Shown: in pieces, positions 35,588 to 46,000 of the stretch
Numbering within the stretch: the stretch's first letter is position 1
Layout of the letters: each line of letters starts with the position of its first letter
DNA from: Crocinitomicaceae bacterium
GTDB lineage: Bacteria; Bacteroidota; Bacteroidia; Flavobacteriales_D; Crocinitomicaceae
DNA length: 64,000 nt
Direction: 5' to 3'
Assembly: GCA_016708105.1 (NCBI GenBank)
Contig: JADJGJ010000001.1
Location: 2,513,781-2,577,780, forward strand
Notes under the pieces: generated by a model
Told to the model about the DNA's origin: nothing
The model's input: only the letters and a program-made list of their open reading frames with translations
Databases searched by the model: none
Position numbers and translations under genes: made by a program

Positions 35588-36859
35588 TCATCGGGTGAGG
35601 GAATGTGAATATTTTCCTTTCTTATCGTAATATTTCCAAATGCCAACCGGTTTACCATCTTTCACTTCTCCCTCTTCACTGATGATTCCGTTTTTATTAA
35701 AAAACATCCAAACTCCTTGCTGTACACCATTCACCCAAGTGCCCGATTGCTCAATATTTCCGTTTGGATAATAGTAAATCCAAAATCCGGTTTGCTGACC
35801 TTGAACCCATGTACCCTCCTCTACTTTATATCCTTCTTCATGATAATAAATCCATTTTCCATCAGCAAGTCCGTTTTTCCATTCTCCGGATTTTTCAATT
35901 TTTCCGTTGGCGTAATAATATGTCCACACTCCGCTTTGCACACCATCTATCCAAATTCCGTGATGATTTAATATTCCGTTTTCATCATAATATTTCCACT
36001 CACCGGTTTGTTTTCCGGTAGTATCGTAATCTCCCTCTTCTTCTATATTTCCATTTTCATGATAATAAATCCAACGCCCGGTTTGTTTATCATCATCCCA
36101 AATTCCTTTTTTCTCAACTGCTCCTGATGGATAATAATACGTCCACATTCCGGCATTTTTTCCATGCTGCCATGATCCAATTTTTTTCAACGCACCGTTT
36201 TCATAATAATATTTCCATTCGCCGTGTGCTTGACCATCAACAAAATCACCTTCTTCCTCTACTGCTCCCGCGGGATAATAATAAGTCCAGCGTCCTACTT
36301 GTTGATCTCCTTGCCAAATTCCTTTTTCTGATAATTGTCCGGCTTCATTATAATACATCCATTCTCCCGATGCTTTTCCATCTTTCCAATTGCCCTCTTT
36401 TTTCAATGTACCGTTTTCAAAATAATACATCCATTTGCCTGTTTGAATATCATCATCAAATGATCCTTTTTCAGAGAGCACACCATTATCATGATAGTAT
36501 TTCCATTCACCAATTCTGTTACCATTCTGATATGTTCCGGTGTATGATATTTTGCCGTCTTTGAGATAACCTGTCCATACACCATCTTCTTCACCCATGT
36601 TATAATTACCGGTTTCTGACGGTTCACCGGACTCGTGATAATAATTCCACACCCCGTGTTTCACTCCCTTGACATATTCACCTTCAGCCCAAATTTTTCC
36701 ATTCTCATGATAAAATATCCAATGCTTTACCGGTACGTTATGTTTGTATTTTCCGGTTTCTTTCAGATTTCCGTTTTCATAATACTCTTTATGTTTTTGC
36801 GCAAAACTAGATTGCAGCAACATGAAAGCAAACAGAATAAAAACCAATTTCCGAATCAT
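35588..36859 (-). CDS. exported MORN_2-repeat protein (YwqK-like), 17 repeats
   Basis: A 423-residue protein consisting of a signal peptide (LVFILFAFMLLQSSFAQ) and about 17 nearly uniform repeats of roughly 23-25 residues built on WxYYxxNGxxxxxGxxxxGxxxG (for example YYHENGNIEEEG and YYYPNGNIEQSG). These are MORN_2 repeats, which form beta-hairpin solenoids. Proteins of this type are often annotated YwqK-like antitoxins, but here the protein is exported and repeat-only, so that label is doubtful. It lies between fahA (22 nt) and rel (11 nt) on the same strand. Function unknown. Confidence 0.88.
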   Translation of the reverse strand: MIRKLVFILFAFMLLQSSFAQKHKEYYENGNLKETGKYKHNVPVKHWIFYHENGKIWAEGEYVKGVKHGVWNYYHESGEPSETGNYNMGEEDGVWTGYLKDGKISYTGTYQNGNRIGEWKYYHDNGVLSEKGSFDDDIQTGKWMYYFENGTLKKEGNWKDGKASGEWMYYNEAGQLSEKGIWQGDQQVGRWTYYYPAGAVEEEGDFVDGQAHGEWKYYYENGALKKIGSWQHGKNAGMWTYYYPSGAVEKKGIWDDDKQTGRWIYYHENGNIEEEGDYDTTGKQTGEWKYYDENGILNHHGIWIDGVQSGVWTYYYANGKIEKSGEWKNGLADGKWIYYHEEGYKVEEGTWVQGQQTGFWIYYYPNGNIEQSGTWVNGVQQGVWMFFNKNGIISEEGEVKDGKPVGIWKYYDKKGKYSHSLTR

Positions 36860-36881
36860 ACTCTTATCATTTGTTTAATCA

Positions 36882-38153
36882 TTATTTTGCAGGCATCACT
36901 CTTGTTCTCACTTCTCCAAAAGATAGTTTAAAATTTTCATTCTGACAATAACCGCGCATTACCACGGTATCACCATCTTGGATGAATTTTCTTTCAGTAC
37001 CATCTTTCAATTTCAATGGTTTGGTTCCTTTCCATGCAAGTTCAAGCATAGAACCAAATGAATCAGGAGCTGTACCTGAAATAGTTCCTGATGCCATCAT
37101 GTCACCGCAATTGATGTTGCATCCGTTGATGGTATGATGCGCCAATTGCTGATTCATGTTCCAGTACATGTGTTTGTAATTTGATTTTGAAATGATATTT
37201 TCTGTTCCGTCTTCGGTTTGAATTATCACTTCTAATTGAATATCCAAATGTTTGTTACCTGAGTATTCAAGATATGGCAACACTTTAGGTTCTTGCACAG
37301 GTCCCGGTATTCTGAAATATTCCAACGCTTCAAGAGGCACAATCCAAGGGGCAACAGACGATGCGAAATTTTTAGCTAGAAACGGTCCAAGCGGAACATA
37401 CTCCCATTTTTGAATATCACGCGCTGACCAATCATTGAAAAGACACATGCCAAAAATAAATTCATTAGCCTCTTTGGTGGTGATTGATTCTCCTATTGGT
37501 TTGCCTTGAAAAGTTGTAAACGCCAATTCAAGTTCAAAGTCAAGTTGTTTAGACGGACCAAACACCGGGGGTTCATTTTCAACAGGCAGTTGTTGTCCCT
37601 TTGGCCTGTATATAGGTTGTCCAGAAAGAATAATGGATGAAGCTCTGCCATGGTAACCAACCGGAATGTGCAACCAGTTTGGCAACAACGCATTTGCCGG
37701 ATCACGAAACATCACCCCCACATTAGTTGCATGCTCACGACTTGAATAAAAATCAGTATAATCACCAACTTTAACAGGCAATTGCATTACAACTTCATGC
37801 AATGGAATAAGCACTTTTTTCAACAGGGTCTCATCCTTGATTTGTTCAGAAGAACCTGCCATGAAAATTTCATATAATCTTTTGCGCACTGATCCGCATG
37901 TCGGCTTACCTTTCATCATAAAATTATTCAGGTAATCTGAAACAAAATCTTCTAGCGTGAATGGTAAATTTTTAAAATATCCTTCCTGAAATAATACAGC
38001 CAGATCAATGACAGAATTACCTAATGCAACCCCTACGCGTTTATTTTTTGCTCCGGCAATAAATATTCCGTAAGGCATGTTTTGTATTGGGAATCCCGAG
38101 CCATTGGCGCTTTCAACCCATGATGTGGCATTTGCCGGTATGATGAATGACAT
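36882..38153 (-). CDS. fahA: fumarylacetoacetase
   Basis: A 423-residue hydrolase that splits fumarylacetoacetate into fumarate and acetoacetate, the last step of tyrosine catabolism. It has the FAH N-terminal domain (about 15-120) and the catalytic domain: DFYSSREHATNVGVMFRD with the catalytic His, metal-site LDFELELAF, NDWSARDIQKWEYVPLG and MASGTISGTAPDSFGSM. Length and motifs match the eukaryote-like FAH family. No other tyrosine-degradation genes are in the window. A perfect -7 promoter element lies 32 nt upstream. Confidence 0.95.
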   Translation of the reverse strand: MSFIIPANATSWVESANGSGFPIQNMPYGIFIAGAKNKRVGVALGNSVIDLAVLFQEGYFKNLPFTLEDFVSDYLNNFMMKGKPTCGSVRKRLYEIFMAGSSEQIKDETLLKKVLIPLHEVVMQLPVKVGDYTDFYSSREHATNVGVMFRDPANALLPNWLHIPVGYHGRASSIILSGQPIYRPKGQQLPVENEPPVFGPSKQLDFELELAFTTFQGKPIGESITTKEANEFIFGMCLFNDWSARDIQKWEYVPLGPFLAKNFASSVAPWIVPLEALEYFRIPGPVQEPKVLPYLEYSGNKHLDIQLEVIIQTEDGTENIISKSNYKHMYWNMNQQLAHHTINGCNINCGDMMASGTISGTAPDSFGSMLELAWKGTKPLKLKDGTERKFIQDGDTVVMRGYCQNENFKLSFGEVRTRVMPAK

Positions 38154-38185
38154 AGTAGATTTACGAAAGTTTTTGGTACATTGGA

Positions 38186-38193
38186 CAAATTTA
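38186..38193 (-). promoter_or_regulatory. -7 promoter element of fahA
   Basis: On the minus strand TAAATTTG matches TAnnTTTG and is 32 nt before the fahA ATG. It overlaps the 5' leader region of the divergent DUF5819-like gene. Confidence 0.45.
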
Positions 38194-38214
38194 AGTGATT
38201 TACAACGGAAAGAC

Positions 38215-38808
38215 GTGTCTCCTCAAAACAAAATACGAATAGGCTGGTGTGCATTTTTATTTGTTCTATTTCATACTGTGACGATTATTATTTACGCTTT
38301 TCCCGCTGGTTACATTCCCCGCAGCCTACAATCTGCCTCAGCTCACTACGTTCAACCGGTTTTTGAACAAACCTGGAGTTTATTTGCTCCGGCTCCAATT
38401 CTTAACAGTGATTTGAAGATTAAATATTATTTTGGACCTGATTCAACGGATTGGGTTGACCCCATGCAAACAGCAGAAGAAAAACATGCGGCTTTCCGCG
38501 TAACACATCACGCCGAACTGGCATTGGGTGAATCTAATCTCCTCCATTTTATCAGTCTTGATTTGAATTACCTGGGAATTTCATTGTATGAAGCCTTTCC
38601 GGCTGATAGTACTCAGGCTTTTAAATACACTTCAGCATGGTGGTCTGCCAGTAAATTTATTTATGGCACGGCAGAAATGCAATATCAAAAAAGACCTGAC
38701 AGCGCGTTAATGCACTGCTTTTATCACAATGTTCAAACAGATGAAAAGGGCTCAGTGATTTTGCCAAAATTTATCTGGAAAAATAATTCAGAACAAAGTC
38801 ATGAATAA
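38215..38808 (+). CDS. DUF5819-like membrane-anchored protein
   Basis: About 197 residues from GTG 38215; longer in-frame starts overlap the divergent fahA coding region and are less likely. One N-terminal transmembrane helix (WCAFLFVLFHTVTIIIYAF) is followed by an extracytoplasmic domain with VQPVFEQTWSLFAPAP, resembling DUF5819 proteins, which have an FAPxP motif at this place. The stop overlaps the HTTM gene start by 8 nt. Pairing of such a protein with HTTM is seen in other Bacteroidota. Function is not known. Confidence 0.6.
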   Translation: MSPQNKIRIGWCAFLFVLFHTVTIIIYAFPAGYIPRSLQSASAHYVQPVFEQTWSLFAPAPILNSDLKIKYYFGPDSTDWVDPMQTAEEKHAAFRVTHHAELALGESNLLHFISLDLNYLGISLYEAFPADSTQAFKYTSAWWSASKFIYGTAEMQYQKRPDSALMHCFYHNVQTDEKGSVILPKFIWKNNSEQSHE

Positions 38809-39730
38809 GTTGCTGACATATTTCACCAACCCATTTCAATACTGGTATAAAGTTGAAATATTCAGACGTGTGCTGTATATTTTTCTTTTTATCAATACAC
38901 TCACATTAATTCCGGCTGCTTATGAAATTTGGGGATATGAAGGAGTGATTGGTACACGCGGCTGGAATTTTTCAATACCAACCTGGCAACAAGGATCGTA
39001 TGCTTTGTTGAATGTTTTGAGCCATCCGGCTAACGCAAAATTCCCTTGGTTGTACCAAATGTTTATAGCAGGTCAACTCGTTTTTTTATTCACGGGAATT
39101 TTCAGAATACTGCCGAAAATTTCTTCTGTGATGATTTATTTTTTTACTACCAATCTTTTTCTGAAAGGATATCTCATGTTTACCGGAGCTGAAGTATTAG
39201 CAAGTATTCTGCTCTTCTATTTAATGTTTATCCAGCGTAAAGAAACTAAATCTCTTTTTAAACTACAATGGAAAATTGATCGGACAGAACAAACAGAATT
39301 CAGTTTTTTGCAAACTATTTTCAACAATACTTTTTTTATCATTCTGCTGATTCAGATTTGTATTTTATATTTCTTCAGCACCTTTTATAAATTGCTGGAT
39401 GAGAACTGGACATCAGGCGCAGCTGTCATGTACATTGCCCAAATTGACGGTTACTCAAGTGGATTGATGAAGTTTATTTTTGCAGACAATACAACTATTT
39501 CTGCACTTGCCACCTATCTCATTTTAGCCTATCAGGGATTATTTTCACTCTTAGTTTGGTTCAAGAAAATTAAAATTCCGTTCTTGCTTTTTGGCGTATT
39601 TTTTCACCTCAGTATTGCGTTTGGTATGGGCATATTTACATTCGGAATTTTTATGTGTATTGTCTATCTCCCTTTTCTTGATGACAATCAATTAGCATGG
39701 ATGCAGAGAAAAATTTCTTTGCGGAAGTGA
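38801..39730 (+). CDS. HTTM-domain membrane protein
   Basis: A 309-residue protein with about seven hydrophobic helices, fitting the HTTM (horizontally transferred transmembrane) domain shared with vitamin K-dependent gamma-carboxylase. Indicators are the N-terminal YWYKVEIFRRVLYIFLFI, MFTGAEVLASILLFYLMF and the C-terminal GVFFHLSIAFGMGIFTFGIF. Bacterial HTTM proteins have no agreed activity. It overlaps the upstream DUF5819-like gene by 8 nt, so the two are probably made together and act as a membrane pair. Confidence 0.78.
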   Translation: MNKLLTYFTNPFQYWYKVEIFRRVLYIFLFINTLTLIPAAYEIWGYEGVIGTRGWNFSIPTWQQGSYALLNVLSHPANAKFPWLYQMFIAGQLVFLFTGIFRILPKISSVMIYFFTTNLFLKGYLMFTGAEVLASILLFYLMFIQRKETKSLFKLQWKIDRTEQTEFSFLQTIFNNTFFIILLIQICILYFFSTFYKLLDENWTSGAAVMYIAQIDGYSSGLMKFIFADNTTISALATYLILAYQGLFSLLVWFKKIKIPFLLFGVFFHLSIAFGMGIFTFGIFMCIVYLPFLDDNQLAWMQRKISLRK

Positions 39731-39769
39731 ACTGCAAAGCACGTTTCGTTCTTCAACGTTCAGATTATT

Positions 39770-40432
39770 TTATTCCTCATTTTGTTCAATGAGATCAATT
39801 AATTTCTTTGCTGATTCATTGAGCAAAGGAATAAATCCCTTTAAAAAACCTGTATAAGTCCTACTCTCAAATATTAAATTTTTCAACTCCAAATTATCTG
39901 ATAACGGAACCGCAATTTTAAATTTTCCAAAGTTATTTTCTTCAGATATCAATTCAAGATGTCTATTGAGTATTTGCTGGGTACGATCATTAATTTCAAT
40001 AGCAATATCATTTATCCTGATCAACTCCGATACTAAAGAATAATACTCAATGAGGTCATATTTCAAAGTATCAGTTTTCATAGAATAAAGCGAACCTGTG
40101 CTTAACATTTCCTGATAAGTATGCTGATAAGGGGTGAATAAGAACACACTATTAATAAATGAAAAAATAGAATCGGCTAATGAGTCACCGCTAAAATATC
40201 CTAGTGCAACTTCACAGTATTTGTATTTTTCAATTGAATGCTGCATGAATGATTCATAGGTACTTGTATCATGAGTTAAGTCGCTTTTAAGTCGAATAAA
40301 ATATTCTTGCTCAATTTCAACTCGTTGTCGTTCTGATCGCCATTCGTCAAATAAAAATGAAAGTGTAATTCCGGTGAATATGATGAAAACCTCAAAACCA
40401 AATTTTTTAAAATTACCTAAATCAATTTTCAT
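39770..40432 (-). CDS. DUF6090-like single-pass membrane protein
   Basis: A 220-residue protein with one N-terminal transmembrane helix (FEVFIIFTGITLSFLFDEWR) followed by a mostly helical soluble part with heptad-like charged segments. The pattern GITLSFLFDEWRSERQ fits the DUF6090 start (helix, then a short Trp/Arg-rich stretch), but the family's function is unknown. It lies 8 nt downstream of the M28 peptidase gene and probably shares its transcript. Confidence 0.6.
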   Translation of the reverse strand: MKIDLGNFKKFGFEVFIIFTGITLSFLFDEWRSERQRVEIEQEYFIRLKSDLTHDTSTYESFMQHSIEKYKYCEVALGYFSGDSLADSIFSFINSVFLFTPYQHTYQEMLSTGSLYSMKTDTLKYDLIEYYSLVSELIRINDIAIEINDRTQQILNRHLELISEENNFGKFKIAVPLSDNLELKNLIFESRTYTGFLKGFIPLLNESAKKLIDLIEQNEE

Positions 40433-40440
40433 AATACGAA

Positions 40441-41799
40441 TTACAAATACTTATCCATCAAATAAATCATGGTTGCCATGGCGGCCGATCCCAATTCAAG
40501 TTCTCTCTTATTTACACTTTCAAATACATCCGTCTCTGCGTGATGATAATCAAAATATTCTTGTGAATTGATTACCATACCCAATTGCACCATGCCCGGA
40601 TAATGCTGTAACAATGGACGAATATCAACTCCACTGTAGCCGGGTTCAAATCGGTACAATTCAAAATCATATAACACGTCTTTAAATTCTTGCACCATGG
40701 CAACTTGTTCAGTTGTTCCCTGAATATCAAAACCTATTGGTAAAAATCCACCGCGGTCACTTTCAATAGCACAGATATGTTCTTCTTTATTTTCACTGGC
40801 CAATTCTGCATAATATTTACCTCCAAAATTTCCATTTTCTTCATTCATGAATAATACACAACGCAGCGTATGATTATTGTAATACTTTAATTTGTGTAGA
40901 ATGCGAATAGCCTCAATACAATGCACAATACCGGCACCATCATCATGCGCACCTTCACCGGTGTCCCATGAATCAAGATGCCCTCCAAAGGTGATAATCT
41001 TATCATCTTCATGACCGGTCATTTCAGCAATCACATTGTAGGATATTTCATCCGGAAAAAAACGACAATCCATTTCCATTCTCAAAAAAACTTTTCCATT
41101 TTTTAACCACTCAGTCAACCTGTCCGCATCAACTGTACTAATTGCTGCAGCCGGAATTTGCACTACACCTTCTTCATAATGCATTGATCCGGTATGAGCG
41201 TGTTCATCGGTTGATTGAGCCAGAGAACGAATTATAACCGCTTTTGCTTCAAGTAAAGATGCTTTGGTGGCGCCATCCCAGCGTTGATCTATACAAGCAC
41301 CGTAAGCTTTGAACGTGGATATTTGTGTTTGATCAAATGGCTTATTAAAAAAAACAATTTTTCCTTTGATTTGATCCTTTGTGAAATTTTCCAAATCAGT
41401 AACTGACTCCACCAGAATTACCTCACCCTCCATCAAACCGTCAGTACCAACTGAACCGCCAAGGGCAAGAATATTTAACTTGGAAAAATCTCCTTGTTCA
41501 TTTAGTATCCAGCCGGCCTCAGTGTTCCCTCTTTCCCAATGAGGAACTTTAATTTCCTGCAAATAGACATTATCAAAACCGTATGATGACAATAAATCAA
41601 ATCCCCACTTGATAGCCATTTTTGCTTCAGCTGAACCGGTAACCCGGGCACCAACATCTTTACACAGCGACCGCAAATTTTCATAACACTCACCTGATGC
41701 AAGCGCTTCATTATAAATTGACCGGATAAAAACAGAATCCGTGTTGGCTCTTAATCCAACACTCAGAATCACAAACAATCCTACCAGAAATTTTTTCAT
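40441..41799 (-). CDS. M28-family zinc aminopeptidase/carboxypeptidase, exported
   Basis: A 452-residue protein with a signal peptide (FLVGLFVILSVGLRA), a PA-type inserted domain (about 110-240) and an M28 catalytic domain. The metal ligands are visible: ITFGGHLDSWD, EGAHDDGAGIVH, LFMNEENGNFGG, IESDRGG and YHHAETDVF. It resembles carboxypeptidase Q-like enzymes that trim peptides outside the cytoplasm. It heads a two-gene row with the DUF6090-like gene. Confidence 0.9.
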   Translation of the reverse strand: MKKFLVGLFVILSVGLRANTDSVFIRSIYNEALASGECYENLRSLCKDVGARVTGSAEAKMAIKWGFDLLSSYGFDNVYLQEIKVPHWERGNTEAGWILNEQGDFSKLNILALGGSVGTDGLMEGEVILVESVTDLENFTKDQIKGKIVFFNKPFDQTQISTFKAYGACIDQRWDGATKASLLEAKAVIIRSLAQSTDEHAHTGSMHYEEGVVQIPAAAISTVDADRLTEWLKNGKVFLRMEMDCRFFPDEISYNVIAEMTGHEDDKIITFGGHLDSWDTGEGAHDDGAGIVHCIEAIRILHKLKYYNNHTLRCVLFMNEENGNFGGKYYAELASENKEEHICAIESDRGGFLPIGFDIQGTTEQVAMVQEFKDVLYDFELYRFEPGYSGVDIRPLLQHYPGMVQLGMVINSQEYFDYHHAETDVFESVNKRELELGSAAMATMIYLMDKYL

Positions 41800-41950
41800 G
41801 TGCTACTTTTTTTACCATTTGCCAGTTGTCTGTGGTGTGCCAAACAATTTAACAAATTGATTTTTTTTTGGGAAGAACGAAGTTAGTGAAAATAGCTATT
41901 CACGAAAACAAATGACTGACAAGCGTTATTTCATCATTCAAATAGAGACA

Positions 41951-41997
41951 AAAAAAAACGCCGGAAGAACTTGTCATCCGACGTTTTAGTTATGAAA
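41951..41997 (-). terminator. rho-independent terminator after the PorP/SprF gene
   Basis: On the minus strand the arms AAAACG.CGG and CCG.CGTTTT pair around a loop of about 13 nt, with one internal mismatch, and the right arm runs into nine T. It lies just after the stop codon at 42004 and probably ends the giant-adhesin/PorP transcript. Confidence 0.75.
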
Positions 41998-42003
41998 AAA
42001 ATC

Positions 42004-43047
42004 TTAATACCTTGAGTGGTTACTTCCCAGATTATTTGAAAGTGAAGTCACCATTCTTAATGAAAGTTCAAGACCACCGCGGGTATTGGTAGCCTCCTTA
42101 AGGCTTGAAGTATTTACATCATAGCTGATACCAAATCCCCATCCTGCATATTCATATAATAATCTGAACGTAATGGCATCCCTTGTACGATAGTATCCAC
42201 CAAAATAAAGCGCAGATGCACTTTTGAAACCGGTGAATTTACTATCTTGCGTGAGCAGTGTTCTAAACATAGCGCCAATATATAATTCATGCGCCGGCCC
42301 TTGTTTATAGAAAAAGAAACTTGGATTGATAGCAACTTTTGAATCACCTAAACTTTTTGTCAAACCACCGTGCAAAACAAATTTCATATACAATTGCTCA
42401 CCGGTATTGATAAAAGAATATTTTGGCGTTGAAATATGAAATACAGAAAAACCTGCGTGCGCATTCCAGTCATGATTATCTGTTACGTAAATATCTCCGC
42501 GTGTATTATTGAACGTCCAAAGCAATCCGGCTCCAACATCATATTTGGTGAACACTTGAGTTCCGCTCATTTCTCCGGTTGGCAGAGAGGCATCATAGTG
42601 CATTCCATCAAATTGATTTCCCCATTGTAAGCCGGTAAAATCAATACTGCGTTGAAAAAATCCAGGTTGAATTCCTGCGCCCAATGTATTGTACTCATCA
42701 AGCTGAATGTGATATGCAACGGAAAGATTTCCCATAGTGGTACCCATTTCTGAGTCACCTGATTTATCTGTAAACACATGCGCACCCATTGACAAGAAAC
42801 CTTGCGTATTTCTTTTTTTAGTCAAACGCATATCATAACTGACAGCAAATGTTTTGTAAGGCGCTCCAATTGCTCTCCACTGATCTTTATAATTGACGAT
42901 AGCTTCAACACCAAAAAGCGCACCCGCAAGTGCAGGATTTTGTTGCAACGGAGCCATATCAAACTGTGAAAAATGGATATCCTGTGCCATGGCAGATCCT
43001 GAAAGACTCAGACTGATGATGACAGATTTGATCACGTTATTTTTCAT
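42004..43047 (-). CDS. PorP/SprF-family type IX secretion membrane protein
   Basis: A 347-residue outer-membrane barrel protein with a signal peptide (SVIISLSLSGSAMAQ) and the family hallmark IHFSQFDMAPLQQNPALAG right after it. It ends GLELSLRMVTSLSNNLGSNH. PorP anchors type IX machinery, and SprF-type members help export SprB-like adhesins carrying type B sorting domains. The gene begins 15 nt after the giant adhesin, the arrangement seen in sprB-sprF pairs, so it is probably the partner of that adhesin. A terminator follows. Confidence 0.93.
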   Translation of the reverse strand: MKNNVIKSVIISLSLSGSAMAQDIHFSQFDMAPLQQNPALAGALFGVEAIVNYKDQWRAIGAPYKTFAVSYDMRLTKKRNTQGFLSMGAHVFTDKSGDSEMGTTMGNLSVAYHIQLDEYNTLGAGIQPGFFQRSIDFTGLQWGNQFDGMHYDASLPTGEMSGTQVFTKYDVGAGLLWTFNNTRGDIYVTDNHDWNAHAGFSVFHISTPKYSFINTGEQLYMKFVLHGGLTKSLGDSKVAINPSFFFYKQGPAHELYIGAMFRTLLTQDSKFTGFKSASALYFGGYYRTRDAITFRLLYEYAGWGFGISYDVNTSSLKEATNTRGGLELSLRMVTSLSNNLGSNHSRY

Positions 43048-43062
43048 GTTTTGCAGTTTTAA

Positions 43063-46000
43063 TTATCTTACTAATGTAATATTTCCTTTTTTCTCAACAA
43101 CTTCTCCGGTGAGTAATGTCGCTTCAAAAATGTATACATATACTCCGGTATTCATTGGTTTACCTTTATACATACCATCCCAGCAAACATCTTGACTTTC
43201 AGTTACGAAAACTTTTTCTCCCCAGCGATCATAGATAGTGAAAGTCATAGTTGCAATACAACGACCATACACACACTCCATGTTGTTTTCTCCATTGTCA
43301 TCAGGTGAGAATGCGTTTGGAATAAATACATCTCCACAATTCTGATCTACTGTTATAGTTACACATGCAGTGTCTGCACATCCATAACTATTGTAGACAA
43401 TTGCACAGTAAGTAGTAGTATTGAGAGGATCTACTTCAGGATTCTGACAATCGGTACACGAGATATCCTGATCTTCATACCAAAAATAACTGGTACCTCC
43501 ACCTGCAAAAAGTTGTGCTTCATCTCCAATAAATATTGTAGTATCATTGCTTACCCACGCACTTGGTGGTCCGCTTACAAGAATTTCAATGGTGTCTTCA
43601 TCACCGCAAGTACCTGCAAGGGTGTAAATAATTTCATGTGTACCTGCACCTGCTGAGTCAGGATTAAAAATTCCCAATGAGGTATCAATAATTCCATCAC
43701 CACTCCATGTTCCACCTCCCGGTGATCCGTTCAAAGTTACCTCAGCATCACCTAAACAGAATGGTCCTGCATCCACAACTGAAGCAGTTAATGAAGGTGA
43801 AATAGTGATATTAAAAGTACTTACATCAAAACATACACCGCCTGTTGTATAAGTGACAGTAAATGTACCTGTACCTGATGCGCTGATATCAATAATACCG
43901 GTTGTTGAATTAATGACACCTCCATTATCTATTGTAAAAGTTCCGCCAATAGTACCCATGATGGTTGGGAACGGATCAGCATCACTTGAACAGAACGAGC
44001 TGGCAGCATAAGAAATAGTAGCGCTTTCAAAAGGATTTACAACAATAGTAGTTGTTGAACTTCCACCACATGATCCTGAAATAGTATAGGTGATGGTATG
44101 TGTTCCTGCGCCGGCAACTCCGGGATCAAACTGACCTGTGGCAGCATTGGTAATTCCAGGGCCACTCCATGTTCCGCCAGGTGTTGCAGCCACTAAGGTG
44201 GTTGATGGATCATCTTCACAGAATGGGCCCGCTGCTGTAATGGTTGTATTGGCTGTTGAAATGATCGTTACAGATGCAGTTGAACTTGCAGGACAAGTAC
44301 CTCCCGTATTATAAGTAATCGTGAATGTTCCGGCGCCTGAGGCAGACAAATCAATAGTACCGTTTGAGACATTAATTACACCAGGTGCTGTAATTGTAAA
44401 TGTTCCTCCTGGTGTTCCGGTTACCGTTGCAAGTGGGTCAACGCCACTTACGCAGAAAGGTGATCCGGTATACGAGAACGATGCATTATCAACGGCGTTA
44501 ACCGTGATGGTTTCAGTATCTGCTGCACCGCATGAACCGGAAATAGTATAAGTAATTGTATGCGTACCCGGCCCGGCTGTTGCTGGATCAAATGTACCAT
44601 TTACTGCATCTGTAATTCCTGTTCCACTCCATGTTCCGCCCGGATCAACCGCAACCAAGTTCACTGCCGCAGCGTTGGCACAGAACGGTCCAGCTGGCGT
44701 GATGGTAGCGTTGGCTCCACTTGTAATGGTAATATTTTGTGTTGATGTGGCAGCGCATGCACCACCGGTATTATACGTGATAGTGAATGATCCTGTGCCG
44801 CTTGATGCAATATCAATTTGTCCGGTTGTTGCATTAATTACACCCGGGGCAGAAATGGTAAATGTTCCACCAGATGTTCCACTAATTGTTGGTGTTGGAT
44901 TTGGATCTGTTGTACAATATAGCGCTGCACTGTATGAGAAGCTTGCATCTCCTGCCGCATTCACGGTAATAGTTTCAGTATCTGTGTCACCGCAACCACC
45001 ACTAATGGTATAAGTAATAGTGAAAGTTCCTGCCCCTGCAACAGCGGGATCAAATGTTCCGTTTACTGCATCTGTAATTCCTGTTCCACTCCATGTTCCT
45101 CCGGCATCTACGGATATCAAATTCACCACGGGATCATTTGAGCAGAAAGGACCTGCAGGTGTAATAGTTGCATCTGCCCCTGTTGTAATAGTAACAGTTG
45201 CTGTTGACGTTGCAGAACAAGTTCCGGATGTGGTGTATGTGATCGTAAATGTACCGGTTCCACTGCCGGCAATATTTATCTGTCCGGTTGATGCATTGAT
45301 TACACCCGGAGCAGAAATTGTAAATGTGCCACCAGGCGTTCCACTAATTGTTGGTGTTGGATTTGGATCAGACACACAATAACTTCCCGATGCATAATTG
45401 AATGTTGCATCTTCAAGTGCGTTGACAGTGATTGTTTCTGTATCTGAAGCGCCGCACGCACCGCTGATTGTATAGGTAATGGTAAAAGTACCTGATCCTG
45501 CAACAGCGGGATCAAATGTTCCGTTGGTTGCATCGGTAATTCCTGTTCCGCTCCATGTTCCTCCGGCATCAACGGCAGTTAAGTTTACGGCTGCATCATC
45601 TTCACAGAACGGACCTGCCGGTGTAATTGTGGCATCTGCACTGGTTGTTATTGAAAGAGCAAATGTCTCAGATGAAGGGCAAGATCCGGTGGTAGTATAT
45701 GTCACCGTGTAACTAGAGATTCCGCTTGCTGATAAATCAATTATACCTGAAGAGGCATTGATAACACCCGGAGCAGTAATTGAAAACGTTCCACCCAGTA
45801 AGCCTGTTATTGTTGGTGATGGATCAGGATCAGAAGGGCAATATGAACCTGCCGGATAAGTGAATGAAGCATCATCAGCTGCATTGACTGTGACAGTTAA
45901 TGTGGTTGTTGTTGCACACTGACCCGCTGTAGGTGTAAATGTATAGGTAGTAGTTGCTGTATTATTTATTGCAGGTGACCATGTTCCGGTTATACCATTT

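Noticed and set aside
36127..36564. His/Asn-rich plus-strand ORF antisense to the MORN gene
   Set aside because: A shadow of the repeated MORN codons on the opposite strand.
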